In this document: one piece after another, positions 34,407-42,365 of the stretch
Layout of the letters: the number at the start of each line of letters is the position of its first letter
Numbering within the stretch: the first letter of the stretch is position 1
Assembly (NCBI RefSeq): GCF_030381805.1
Contig: NZ_JAUDRH010000011.1
Coordinates: forward strand, 1 to 64,000
DNA: 64,000 nucleotides
Origin: Chlorogloeopsis sp. ULAP01
GTDB taxonomy: Bacteria; Cyanobacteriota; Cyanobacteriia; Cyanobacteriales; Nostocaceae
Direction: 5' to 3'
Notes under the pieces: model-generated
The model's database searches: none
What the model was told of the DNA's origin: nothing
The model's input: the letters and a program-made list of their open reading frames with translations, nothing else
Position numbers and translations under genes: made by a program

Positions 34407-35693
34407 GTGAAAGTTTTAGTTGTAGGTAACGGAGGGCGAGAACACGCCCTTGTTTGGAAGCTATTGCAATCAAAGCAAATTGAGCAAGTTATGTGTGTGC
34501 CAGGCAATGGCGGTACAGCAACTATGCCAAGTTGTCGAAACTTGTCGTTAGCAGCAGATGACTTTGAAGGAATAAGCCAATTTGCTAAACAAGAGGAAAT
34601 TTCTATGGTAGTAGTGGGGCCGGAAGTGCCTCTAGCTCAAGGAATTTCAGATTATCTTCAAAATAGCGGTCTTGTAGTTTTTGGCCCAAGCAAGGCAGGA
34701 GCGCAGATTGAGGCGAGTAAAACATGGGCTAAAACTCTGATGCAAGAGGCAAAAATTCCTACTGCTCATGCTGTGGTATTTACGCAAGCGACAGCAGCAA
34801 AATCTTATGTCAAAGAACATGGAGCACCCATTGTTGTCAAAGCTGATGGTTTAGCAGCAGGCAAAGGTGTGACGGTTGCCCAAACAGTGGATGAAGCGAT
34901 CGCGGCAATAGAGGCTATTTTCCGGGGACAATTTGGCAAGGCTGGAAATTTTGTTGTGATTGAAGAATGTTTGAGTGGGCAAGAAGTTTCTGTTCTGGCT
35001 TTGACTGATGGGTTAACAATTAGAGCGTTGTTGCCAGCACAAGATCACAAGCGTATCGGTGAAGGTGACACAGGAGAGAATACTGGAGGCATGGGAGCTT
35101 ACGCTCCAGCACCGCTCGCCACTCCAGAATTGATGGAACGTGTGCAAAAAGACGTATTAGAAAAAGCGATCACGGCTTTAAGAAATAAGAATATTGACTA
35201 CCGAGGCGTACTTTATGCCGGATTGATGATTACTCCCGACGGTAATTTTAAAGTTCTAGAATTTAACTGTCGGTTTGGCGATCCAGAAACACAAGTAATT
35301 CTGCCATTGTTGGAAACTCCTTTAGAAGAGTTGCTGCTTGCCTGCGTAGAACAACGATTAGCAGCAATGCCACCTATTGCCTGGAAATCAGGCGCAGCTG
35401 CCACTGTTGTTGCTGCCTCAGGAGGTTACCCTGAAGTTTATGAAAATGGTATGGTAATTACAGGAATTCCAGAAGCTGTAGCCTCAGGAGCAATTGTATT
35501 TCATGCAGGTACCAAGTTAGATAGACAACAGTTGGTCACAAATGGCGGTAGAGTGCTAAATGTTACAGGAACAGGAGAAACATTTGAACAAGCTTTAGCC
35601 CAAGCCTACGCAGGAATTGAGCGCATTCATTTTGAGGGAATTTATTACCGAAGAGATATTGGGCATCGAGTCATGACATTGAGAAACAGTTAG
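34407..35693 (+). CDS. purD: Phosphoribosylamine-glycine ligase
   Basis: A 428-residue GARS enzyme joining glycine to phosphoribosylamine with ATP, the second step of purine synthesis. The GTG start gives MKVLVVGNGGREHALVWKL, the family N-terminus. An ATP-grasp domain follows, with VVKADGLAAGKGV near 147 and EEFL-type EECLSGQEVSV. Further on are DHKRIGEGDTGENTGGMGAYAPAP and FNCRFGDPETQ. Length is normal. It lies upstream of nblS on the same strand, an arrangement I recall in other cyanobacteria, but the 424-base gap argues for separate promoters. Confidence 0.96.
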   Translation: MKVLVVGNGGREHALVWKLLQSKQIEQVMCVPGNGGTATMPSCRNLSLAADDFEGISQFAKQEEISMVVVGPEVPLAQGISDYLQNSGLVVFGPSKAGAQIEASKTWAKTLMQEAKIPTAHAVVFTQATAAKSYVKEHGAPIVVKADGLAAGKGVTVAQTVDEAIAAIEAIFRGQFGKAGNFVVIEECLSGQEVSVLALTDGLTIRALLPAQDHKRIGEGDTGENTGGMGAYAPAPLATPELMERVQKDVLEKAITALRNKNIDYRGVLYAGLMITPDGNFKVLEFNCRFGDPETQVILPLLETPLEELLLACVEQRLAAMPPIAWKSGAAATVVAASGGYPEVYENGMVITGIPEAVASGAIVFHAGTKLDRQQLVTNGGRVLNVTGTGETFEQALAQAYAGIERIHFEGIYYRRDIGHRVMTLRNS

Positions 35694-35770
35694 TAGTTAG
35701 TTGTTCTCCCCATCTCCCCGCAGTTTGAAGATATCTTGAAACGAACACTATATTGATAACTTATAGGCAG

Positions 35771-35803
35771 ATTTGGGCGTGATATAAATAAACACGTCCA
35801 AAT
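35771..35803. other. Dyad between purD and nblS
   Basis: ATTTGGGCGTG (35771-35781) pairs with CACGTCCAAAT (35793-35803) over 11 positions, one of them G-T, around an 11-base A+T loop. There is no T-run after it. It lies 78 bases past the purD stop and could be a stabilising hairpin or a site for a regulator. The rest of 35694-36117 holds no gene. Confidence 0.45.
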
Positions 35804-36117
35804 ACGTCCCAAGCACCTTCTCAACCTATTTGTTTCAATAACTGTTAATTTTAAGTTGTTGGGGTGATTTGAATTCTTAAATTTGGATGAATGCCAAATT
35901 GGCCATTTAATCGCCTTGATTTGTTAATATCATTCCTTGATTTGGAGTACACAAACGGTGTTGACAACAAGTGAATGAAAATGCTACAGCTTCTGTGCTT
36001 GACCTTATCTTTTAGGCGGGTGTTTGGTAAATTGTACACTATATACTTTAACATTACCTACTTCAACAAAGTCGTACTTGATGCCAACGACTACCGCTAT
36101 AACAACCTTTTATTAAA

Positions 36118-38082
36118 ATGCTGGCTCCTTTAAAAACAATCCGAGAAGCGATCGCTAATTGGTGGTCAGAGTTTACCCTCCAGACCAAGCTGTTGGCTGC
36201 CGTAACTTTGGTGGTATCATTGGTGATGAGTGGACTGACTTTCTGGGCAGTAAATACAATTCAGCAGGATGCACGTCTGAATGATACACGCTTCGGTCGT
36301 GATCTGGGACTGCTACTTGCAGCCAATGTTGCCCCACTGATTGCGGATCATAATTTGACTGAGGTAGCACAATTTTCCCAACGCTTCTACAGCAGTACTT
36401 CGAGCGTGCGTTATATGCTCTATGCTGATGAAACTGGGAAAATTTATTTCGGCATTCCTTTTTGGGAACCAGAAGTTGAAACTTCCCTGACGATAGAAAG
36501 GCGAATACAACTGCCAGATGATTATGCGAGTGATGCCGATAAGCCGATGGTACGGCAACATATGTCTCCAGATGGCGTAGTCACCGATGTATTTGTGCCT
36601 CTAACGGTTGATAAAAAGTATCTGGGGGTTTTGGCGATTGGCATCAACCCCAATCCTGCCGCAGTGATTTCTACAAATTTCACTCGTGATGTCACTATTG
36701 CTGTATTTATCTCAATTTGGGTAATGGTAATTTTGGGAGGGGTAATAAACGCTTTGACGATTACCAAGCCTATTAAAGAACTATTGCTGGGGGTTAAACA
36801 AATTGCAGCTGGGAATTTTAAGCAGCGCATTGACTTGCCGTTTGGAGGAGAACTCAAAGAATTAATTTTCAGCTTTAACGAAATGGCAGAGCGTTTAGAG
36901 CGTTATGAAGAACAAAATATAGAGGAGTTGACTGCCGAAAAAGCCAAGCTGGAAACTTTGGTTTCTACAATTGCTGATGGAGCAGTTTTAATTGACAATA
37001 ATATGCAGGTGATTTTAGTCAACCCAACAGCACGGCGAATTTTTGGCTGGGAAGGTGTTGAGATAGTTGGCGAGAATGTTTTGCACCATTTACCATCAGC
37101 AGTGCAAGCCGAAATCACTCGTCCTTTGTACCAAATGGCAGCAGGAGATTGTGAAAGTGCGGAGTTTCGTATTCACCTCACCCAAGGGATTCATCGCACA
37201 ATCCGCATTCTCTTAACAACAGTACTTGATCAGCAAAGGGAAAATGTTAAAGGCATTGCTATTACCGTACAAGATATTACCCGTGAAGTAGAATTAAACG
37301 AGGCAAAAAGCCAATTTATTAGTAACGTTTCCCACGAACTGCGCACACCCTTATTTAACATCAAATCTTTCATTGAGACTTTGCACGACTATGGCGAAGA
37401 ACTCAGTGTAGATCAAAGACAGGAATTCTTAGCAACTGTCAATCACGAAACCGATCGCCTAGCCCGCTTGGTAAATGATGTTTTAGATTTGTCTAGGCTT
37501 GAATCTGGGCGACGCTACAACTTAGATGCAGTAGATCTAGGACAAGCAATTGAACAGACTTTACGAACTTACCAACTTAATGCCAAAGATAAGGGTATTG
37601 AAATCATTCAGGAAGTAGAACCTAAATTACCTCTAATAGTAGGTCATTACGATTTATTGCTACAAGTTTTAGCTAATTTGGTTGGTAATGCCCTTAAATT
37701 TACTAAAGCAGGAGGCAAAGTCGCGATCCGTGCCTATAAGCTCACACCGCATTCCCACAAAAGCGATCGCCCCTATCGTGTTCGTGTAGAAATTGCCGAT
37801 ACAGGTATTGGTATTGCCCCAGAAGATCAAAAAGCTATTTTTGATCGCTTTTTCCGGGTAGAAAATCGCGTTCACACTCTAGAAGGCACTGGTTTAGGAC
37901 TATCAATTGTCAGAAATATTATTGAAGACAAACATCACAGTAAAGTCAATTTAGTAAGTGAAGTTGGGGTGGGTACAACTTTTTGGTTTGATTTAGCAGT
38001 TTTTGAAGAAGAAACAGTTGTACCAGAACAACCAGCAGTTGTGGAGACTGTTACAGAAACACACACTATTCCCGCAAGTTGA
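36118..38082 (+). CDS. nblS: Sensor histidine kinase NblS (Hik33/DspA)
   Basis: A 654-residue membrane kinase. TM1 is at about 25-47 and TM2 at 190-212, with a periplasmic sensor loop between. A HAMP domain follows (TKPIKELLLGVKQIAAGNFKQR), a PAS domain at about 275-395, the H-box SHELRTPLFNIKSFIETL near 410, N-box LANLVGNALKFTKAGGKV, and the G-box EGTGLGLSIVRNIIEDKH. NblS controls phycobilisome degradation and high-light and nutrient-stress genes through the regulators RpaB and NblR or SrrA. Identification rests on overall architecture, the SFIETLHDYGEEL region, and the purD neighbour. It is conserved and probably essential in cyanobacteria. Confidence 0.93.
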   Translation: MLAPLKTIREAIANWWSEFTLQTKLLAAVTLVVSLVMSGLTFWAVNTIQQDARLNDTRFGRDLGLLLAANVAPLIADHNLTEVAQFSQRFYSSTSSVRYMLYADETGKIYFGIPFWEPEVETSLTIERRIQLPDDYASDADKPMVRQHMSPDGVVTDVFVPLTVDKKYLGVLAIGINPNPAAVISTNFTRDVTIAVFISIWVMVILGGVINALTITKPIKELLLGVKQIAAGNFKQRIDLPFGGELKELIFSFNEMAERLERYEEQNIEELTAEKAKLETLVSTIADGAVLIDNNMQVILVNPTARRIFGWEGVEIVGENVLHHLPSAVQAEITRPLYQMAAGDCESAEFRIHLTQGIHRTIRILLTTVLDQQRENVKGIAITVQDITREVELNEAKSQFISNVSHELRTPLFNIKSFIETLHDYGEELSVDQRQEFLATVNHETDRLARLVNDVLDLSRLESGRRYNLDAVDLGQAIEQTLRTYQLNAKDKGIEIIQEVEPKLPLIVGHYDLLLQVLANLVGNALKFTKAGGKVAIRAYKLTPHSHKSDRPYRVRVEIADTGIGIAPEDQKAIFDRFFRVENRVHTLEGTGLGLSIVRNIIEDKHHSKVNLVSEVGVGTTFWFDLAVFEEETVVPEQPAVVETVTETHTIPAS

Positions 38083-38136
38083 AGTTTGAAAGTATCAGTT
38101 ATCAGTTATCTGATTAATCAGTATGATTGATAACTG

Positions 38137-38511
38137 TCAACTGAAATTTAACAAAGTAATCAGTAAACACACTAATAATAAAGCAAGTAGTAGAACTAAA
38201 GTCTGATTGCGTCTGATCCAATTTTTTACAGATGTATTAAAACTTTTCGCTTCACGAATCTGCTGCAAATCTAACTTGCTCTGTTCTATATTTTGATACA
38301 GTGTACACTCTTTAGCGTAGGGGCGTTGAGGAAAATTACAAGTGTCGTCGGCATGATAGGTACAACTTTCACAAAGATATTCGTCTTTACCAGCCCGGTG
38401 CAGAGGAATACCAGGATGGCCGTAAGCTTTTAGTTGAGTACGACAATAGGGGCAGGTAATAGCCTGCGGGCTAACTTTTTGATGACAGCGAGGGCAAGTA
38501 GCAGTGTCCAC
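38137..38511 (-). CDS. Zinc-ribbon membrane-anchored small protein
   Basis: A 124-residue protein with a GTG start. A zinc ribbon (CPRCHQKVSPQAITCPYC, residues 6-23) is followed by a second Cys cluster (CESCTYHADDTCNFPQRPYAKEC, about 48-70), a charged linker, and a single C-terminal transmembrane segment (LVLLLALLLVCLLITLL, 105-121). It is probably anchored in the membrane with the zinc domains in the cytoplasm. Family not named. It converges on nblS. Confidence 0.8.
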   Translation of the reverse strand: MDTATCPRCHQKVSPQAITCPYCRTQLKAYGHPGIPLHRAGKDEYLCESCTYHADDTCNFPQRPYAKECTLYQNIEQSKLDLQQIREAKSFNTSVKNWIRRNQTLVLLLALLLVCLLITLLNFS

Positions 38512-38640
38512 AGCCTAGATGTCAAGAAATGAACATTATGATTCTAGCTATTTACTAGAAGAATGGGGTAAAAACACTCGATCAGGGAATTCCAATGTTC
38601 GGTAAAAAGGTTCTCAGGTGCTGTTATAATTGCTGTTTCT

Positions 38641-38859
38641 CTACTTTGTCATATGTCGTAGCGCTGATGCAGAAGGATATCTAAGCGCTGCTATCAAAGC
38701 TTGTCGTTCAACGACTCGTTCATCGTGATTAAAATCTAGAATTCGTGCCGTCACTTCTCCAATGTCTGTCAGTGGTTGAATCACAGCTTCATCTAGTTGA
38801 AAGTGTTCTCCCCAAAAGTCTCTACAAGAATTGAAAAAGCGATTAGATTTAAAACTCAC
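38641..38859 (-). CDS. Small hypothetical protein, uncertain
   Basis: A 72-residue frame with a GTG start at 38859 and no strong ribosome site. The composition is protein-like (FWGEHFQLDEAVIQPLTDIGEVTARILDF is a plausible beta/helix segment). No domain is recognised. It may be a real small protein or the remnant of a longer one. Confidence 0.4.
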   Translation of the reverse strand: MSFKSNRFFNSCRDFWGEHFQLDEAVIQPLTDIGEVTARILDFNHDERVVERQALIAALRYPSASALRHMTK

Positions 38860-39126
38860 GCAGATGGGTGATTATATCTAGTCGTTAATGCTATTCGCCA
38901 AGCTGCCTCCTCTACAAAATGGTGGTCAAATTTTGTTAAGTAATGTAACAATAGGGGTTAGATATATTTTTGTAAACAAAAGTTCAGGCTAATAATCACA
39001 CAGTCGCTCACAAAGGTTGACAAAAATAAGCAATCTGCTTGAGTAGACTTGAATTATCTGCTAAGGAATCCATTTCTTAGTTTAATTGTGCTGATCAGAA
39101 AACATCAAAATTAACTAGCATCGGCT

Positions 39127-40359
39127 GTGAAAGTATTTCGCACATTTGATACCCAATTACAGCGAAACCTGCTGATTTTATTTGCAGCAGGTTTATTTTT
39201 CTGGTCTAGTTTATCTTCTTTGTTGCCTACTTTGCCGCTTTATTTGCAAGATGTGGGTGCAAGCAAGCAACAAATCGGGATAGTCATGGGCAGTTTTGCT
39301 ATTGGAATGTTATTGTTCCGCCCGTGGCTAGGGCAATTAGCAGACAAACGTAGTCGTAAACTTGTATTGCTGATTGGTATTTTAGTAGAAGCGATCGCTC
39401 CTATTGGTTACGAACTAGTCACATCCATTCCTCTATTAATGGTGTTGCGTGCTTTTCATGGCATCAGTATCGCTGCCTTTGCCACTGGCTACATGGCACT
39501 CATAGCAGACTTAGCACCTCCCAAGCATCGCGGTGAAATCATTGGCTATATGAGTCTGGTAAATCCGATTGGTTTAGCGATTGGGCCTGCTTTAGGCGGT
39601 TATATACAAGCTATGGTTGATTATACTGCTGTTTTTGTATTAGCTGCGGCATTGGGTGGATTGGGGGCATTATGTGTTGTGCCGATTGTGAATCCATCAG
39701 TTCAAACACAGCAAGCAGCCGAAATTCAAGATACTAATTTTTGGCGTATATTAATCAGTCCAAGAGTAAGAATACCAGCTTTAGTGATGTTAGTAGTTGG
39801 TTTGGCGGTTGGAACTTTGCATACCTTCGCGCCCCTATTCATCAAATCTACCCAAGTTGAGCTGAATGCTGGGTTGTTTTATACAGTTGCAGCAGTTTCA
39901 AGTTTTAGTAGCAGGGTATTTATTGGCCGTGCTAGCGATCGCTTCGGTCGAGGATTATTTGTCACCATTGGCTTGATTTTGTACTGTTTATCAATGGCAC
40001 TGATGTGGCTAGCAAACAATAGCACTACTTTTTTAGTAGCTGCCTTGATTGAAGGTGCAGGAGGTGGTACGCTAATTCCCATGATTTCTACTATGATGGC
40101 AGACCGTTCATTTCCTCAAGAAAGAGGACGAGTTTTTGCTGTTTGCATAGCTGGATTTGATTTGGGGATAGCGATCGCTGGGCCTATTCTTGGTTCTTTT
40201 GCCGAACAAGTTGGTTACCGTCATATGTTCGGAATCACTGCTGGTTTAACTGCACTTGGCATTCTCATTTTTATTACTAAGTCCAGCAAAGACTTGGGTA
40301 CCTCAGTACGCTTCGCCTTCGGTCGCACTCAAGATGCTTACGCCTTAAACAAAATCTAA
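39127..40359 (+). CDS. MFS transporter
   Basis: A 410-residue membrane protein with about 12 hydrophobic segments. The MFS motif A between TM2 and TM3 reads GQLADKRSRKLV and the matching loop of the second half is GRASDRFGRGLFV. It belongs to the drug or metabolite efflux type, but the substrate cannot be told. GTG start at 39127. The last 20 residues (SVRFAFGRTQDAYALNKI) come from a repeat-like sequence containing CGCTTCGCCTTCGG, so the native C-terminus may have been extended. Confidence 0.9.
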   Translation: MKVFRTFDTQLQRNLLILFAAGLFFWSSLSSLLPTLPLYLQDVGASKQQIGIVMGSFAIGMLLFRPWLGQLADKRSRKLVLLIGILVEAIAPIGYELVTSIPLLMVLRAFHGISIAAFATGYMALIADLAPPKHRGEIIGYMSLVNPIGLAIGPALGGYIQAMVDYTAVFVLAAALGGLGALCVVPIVNPSVQTQQAAEIQDTNFWRILISPRVRIPALVMLVVGLAVGTLHTFAPLFIKSTQVELNAGLFYTVAAVSSFSSRVFIGRASDRFGRGLFVTIGLILYCLSMALMWLANNSTTFLVAALIEGAGGGTLIPMISTMMADRSFPQERGRVFAVCIAGFDLGIAIAGPILGSFAEQVGYRHMFGITAGLTALGILIFITKSSKDLGTSVRFAFGRTQDAYALNKI

Positions 40360-40403
40360 AGGAAAAAATAGAGAGACGCAGAACTCTGCGTCTCTACAAT
40401 TAA

Positions 40404-40477
40404 CGGGCGAGGAGGGATTCGAACCCCCGACACCGTGGTCCGTAGCCACGTGCTCTAGTCCACTGAGCTACACGCCC
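40404..40477 (-). tRNA. tRNA-Arg (ACG)
   Basis: Cloverleaf on the minus strand. Acceptor GGGCGTG / CTCGCCC has one T-T mismatch at pair 6; D arm TAGCTCAG...GAGC; anticodon stem CGTGG/CCACG with loop CTACGGA, anticodon ACG; T arm GGGGG/CCCTC with TTCGAAT. Discriminator G, no encoded CCA. The MFS gene ends 44 bases away. Confidence 0.95.
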
Positions 40478-40517
40478 CTATTGGTCACAAGAGTCTATAT
40501 TAACATAACATTACCAA

Positions 40518-41018
40518 ATGACACAAGAAAATTCTCACTTTCTATCAGCCAATCTCAGCCACTTAGATGGCGAGGGACAAGCTCAGATGGTGGATGTTTC
40601 TGAAAAAGTACCCACAGTCAGACAAGCTGTAGCTACTGCTAGAGTGCGGATGTTACCAGAAACTTTTGCAGCTATCCAAGCAGGCAATGCTCCCAAAGGC
40701 GATGTATTGGGAACGGCAAGACTAGCAGGAATCATGGCAGCTAAACAAACAGCTAATTTGATTCCCCTATGCCATCCCTTGCCACTGCAAAAAGTAGAAG
40801 TGCTTTTAACACCCGATGCCCAGCTACCTGGTTATCAAATTCAGGCTACAGTCAAAACCAAAGCCGAAACTGGTGTGGAAATGGAGGCTTTAACTGCTGT
40901 TTCTGTTGCTGCTCTTACCTTATACGATATGGCAAAAGCTTTAGAAAAGTCGATTCAAATAGAATCGATTCAATTAATAAGTAAAAGTGGCGGTAAATCA
41001 GGAGATTATTTACGTTGA
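40518..41018 (+). CDS. moaC: Cyclic pyranopterin monophosphate synthase
   Basis: A 166-residue enzyme that, after MoaA, forms cyclic pyranopterin monophosphate for molybdenum cofactor synthesis. The family motifs SHLDGEGQAQMVDVSEK near 14, KGDVLGTARLAGIMAAKQTANLIPLCHPLPL near 57-87, and the C-terminal KSGGKSGDYLR are intact. MoCo supports nitrate reductase, fitting a nitrate-using cyanobacterium. No other moa gene is adjacent. Confidence 0.96.
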   Translation: MTQENSHFLSANLSHLDGEGQAQMVDVSEKVPTVRQAVATARVRMLPETFAAIQAGNAPKGDVLGTARLAGIMAAKQTANLIPLCHPLPLQKVEVLLTPDAQLPGYQIQATVKTKAETGVEMEALTAVSVAALTLYDMAKALEKSIQIESIQLISKSGGKSGDYLR

Positions 41019-41109
41019 TAGTTGGTAGTTAGGAGGGGCAGGTTTAGAAGATAAATTATCAGTTTGAACGGCAAGATTATCAACAAAACCCACCCGTACA
41101 GTTAGTTAA

Positions 41110-41144
41110 CCACTAACCACTATCCACTATCTACTATCCACTAC
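41110..41144. repeat. STRR heptanucleotide repeats
   Basis: Five heptamers in a row: CCACTAA, CCACTAT, CCACTAT, CTACTAT, CCACTAC. They lie between moaC and the DUF2795 gene. Confidence 0.75.
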
Positions 41145-41190
41145 CAGCCAGCACGAGAAATACATTGATTTATGCTGCTCTAGCTTCAGC

Positions 41191-41385
41191 TTATTCAATC
41201 TTGCCTACAGCTTCACTAACATCAGTTGGAGTTTGATACTCCTGATCAGGTATCTGCTGCAATACAGAGATAGCGTTTTCATCAGCACCTTGCTGTTGTG
41301 CGTGTTCAATCAACTGTTGTTTGTTAGCTGGATAATCAACACCTTTCAAGTGTTTTTGTAGTTGGATTGGATTTACTTTAGCCAT
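41191..41385 (-). CDS. DUF2795-domain small protein
   Basis: A 64-residue soluble protein (MAKVNPIQLQKHLKGVDYPANKQQLIEHAQQ...). The pattern of L-K-G-V-D-Y-P followed by KQQLIEHAQQQGAD and LQQIPDQEYQTPTDVSEAV matches the small DUF2795 family, which is often found near stress genes. Function unknown. The ATG at 41385 has an AGGTAGG-like ribosome site. It is divergent from the hsp20 gene, which starts 227 bases to the right. Confidence 0.8.
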   Translation of the reverse strand: MAKVNPIQLQKHLKGVDYPANKQQLIEHAQQQGADENAISVLQQIPDQEYQTPTDVSEAVGKIE

Positions 41386-41612
41386 TTTTACCTACCTCTA
41401 ACCTTCCACATTTAGAAGTCATTTCCATATTTACAACCTCATAGTTTGTTGAACTCTATCAAATAGATTAGGTAGAAAGATTCAGTAGTTTTAATTATTG
41501 AAAATAAAGCTCATCCGTTCGGCTGATGAGGAGAATTTATGCCTTTGATAGGTTGAAGTTGAAGCAAGAGGTTTGTAAATCTTGCATTTGATAGATATCG
41601 GAGGGTAGAAAT

Positions 41613-42194
41613 ATGACACCATCACGTTGGGATCCCTTCCGAGAAATGGAACGTTGGGATCCTTTTCGAGAAATATCTGGCTTGCAACGCGAAATGAATC
41701 GCTTGTTTGATCGCATGATGACTACAAGCGGCGAGAGTGGTGAAATGGCTGGTTATGCTTTTATACCAGCAGCAGAAATGCATGATAATTCAGATAGTAT
41801 AGAAATTCGGGTTGAACTTCCTGGTATGGAAGCAAAAGACTTAGATGTAAAAGTTACGGCCGAAGCTGTTTCTATCAGTGGAGAGCGTAGATCTGAAACT
41901 AGTGCTGAAGAAAAAGGAATGAGACGTTCGGAATTTCGTTATGGCAGACTCCAACGAATAATTCCTTTACCCGCTAGAATTCAAAACGATAAGGTGCAAG
42001 CAGAATTTAAGAATGGCGTTTTGTGCCTGACAATGCCTAAAGCTGAGGAAGAAAAAAATAAAGTTGTAACTGTTAACCTCGGCGGACAACAAACTCAGGC
42101 GATCGCTGGAGAATACGACAGGCAAACTCAGCAGCAATTACAATCCAACCAACAATCACAATCTGAGCAACAATTACAATCTCCAACCAGTTAA
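41613..42194 (+). CDS. Hsp20/alpha-crystallin small heat-shock protein
   Basis: A 193-residue ATP-independent chaperone that holds unfolding proteins. The N-terminus repeats the motif RWDPFRE twice (residues 4-20), then a helix (LQREMNRLFDRMM). The alpha-crystallin domain is at about 50-145 and carries the expected ELPGMEAKDLDVKV and FKNGVLCLTMPK motifs. The tail is Gln/Ser-rich and poorly conserved. GGAGGG precedes the ATG. The leader has a hairpin CTCATC (41510-41515) / GATGAG (41525-41530), 83 bases upstream. No CIRCE element was seen. Gene order hsp20-dnaK-dnaJ-cbpM makes this a chaperone cluster. Confidence 0.94.
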   Translation: MTPSRWDPFREMERWDPFREISGLQREMNRLFDRMMTTSGESGEMAGYAFIPAAEMHDNSDSIEIRVELPGMEAKDLDVKVTAEAVSISGERRSETSAEEKGMRRSEFRYGRLQRIIPLPARIQNDKVQAEFKNGVLCLTMPKAEEEKNKVVTVNLGGQQTQAIAGEYDRQTQQQLQSNQQSQSEQQLQSPTS

Positions 42195-42365
42195 TTTAAT
42201 TAAATTTTGTAATTGCTGAAGTTTATACCTAGCTGTTACTTCTGGTGATTAAACTAGTAATAGCATCAGAAAAATTAAAAGCAGGATTGACAGAACAATC
42301 TCTACAAAAAAAATTGTGCTGTCAGTCCTATTTTTGCTTGCTCAAAATGATAGGAGTTGAGCATT

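Noticed and set aside
35851..36054. 67-codon frame between purD and nblS
   Set aside because: No ribosome site or domain; composition is that of A+T-rich non-coding DNA.
41386..41612. CIRCE operator before hsp20
   Set aside because: No TTAGCACTC-N9-GAGTGCTAA. Only a hairpin CTCATC/GATGAG is seen.
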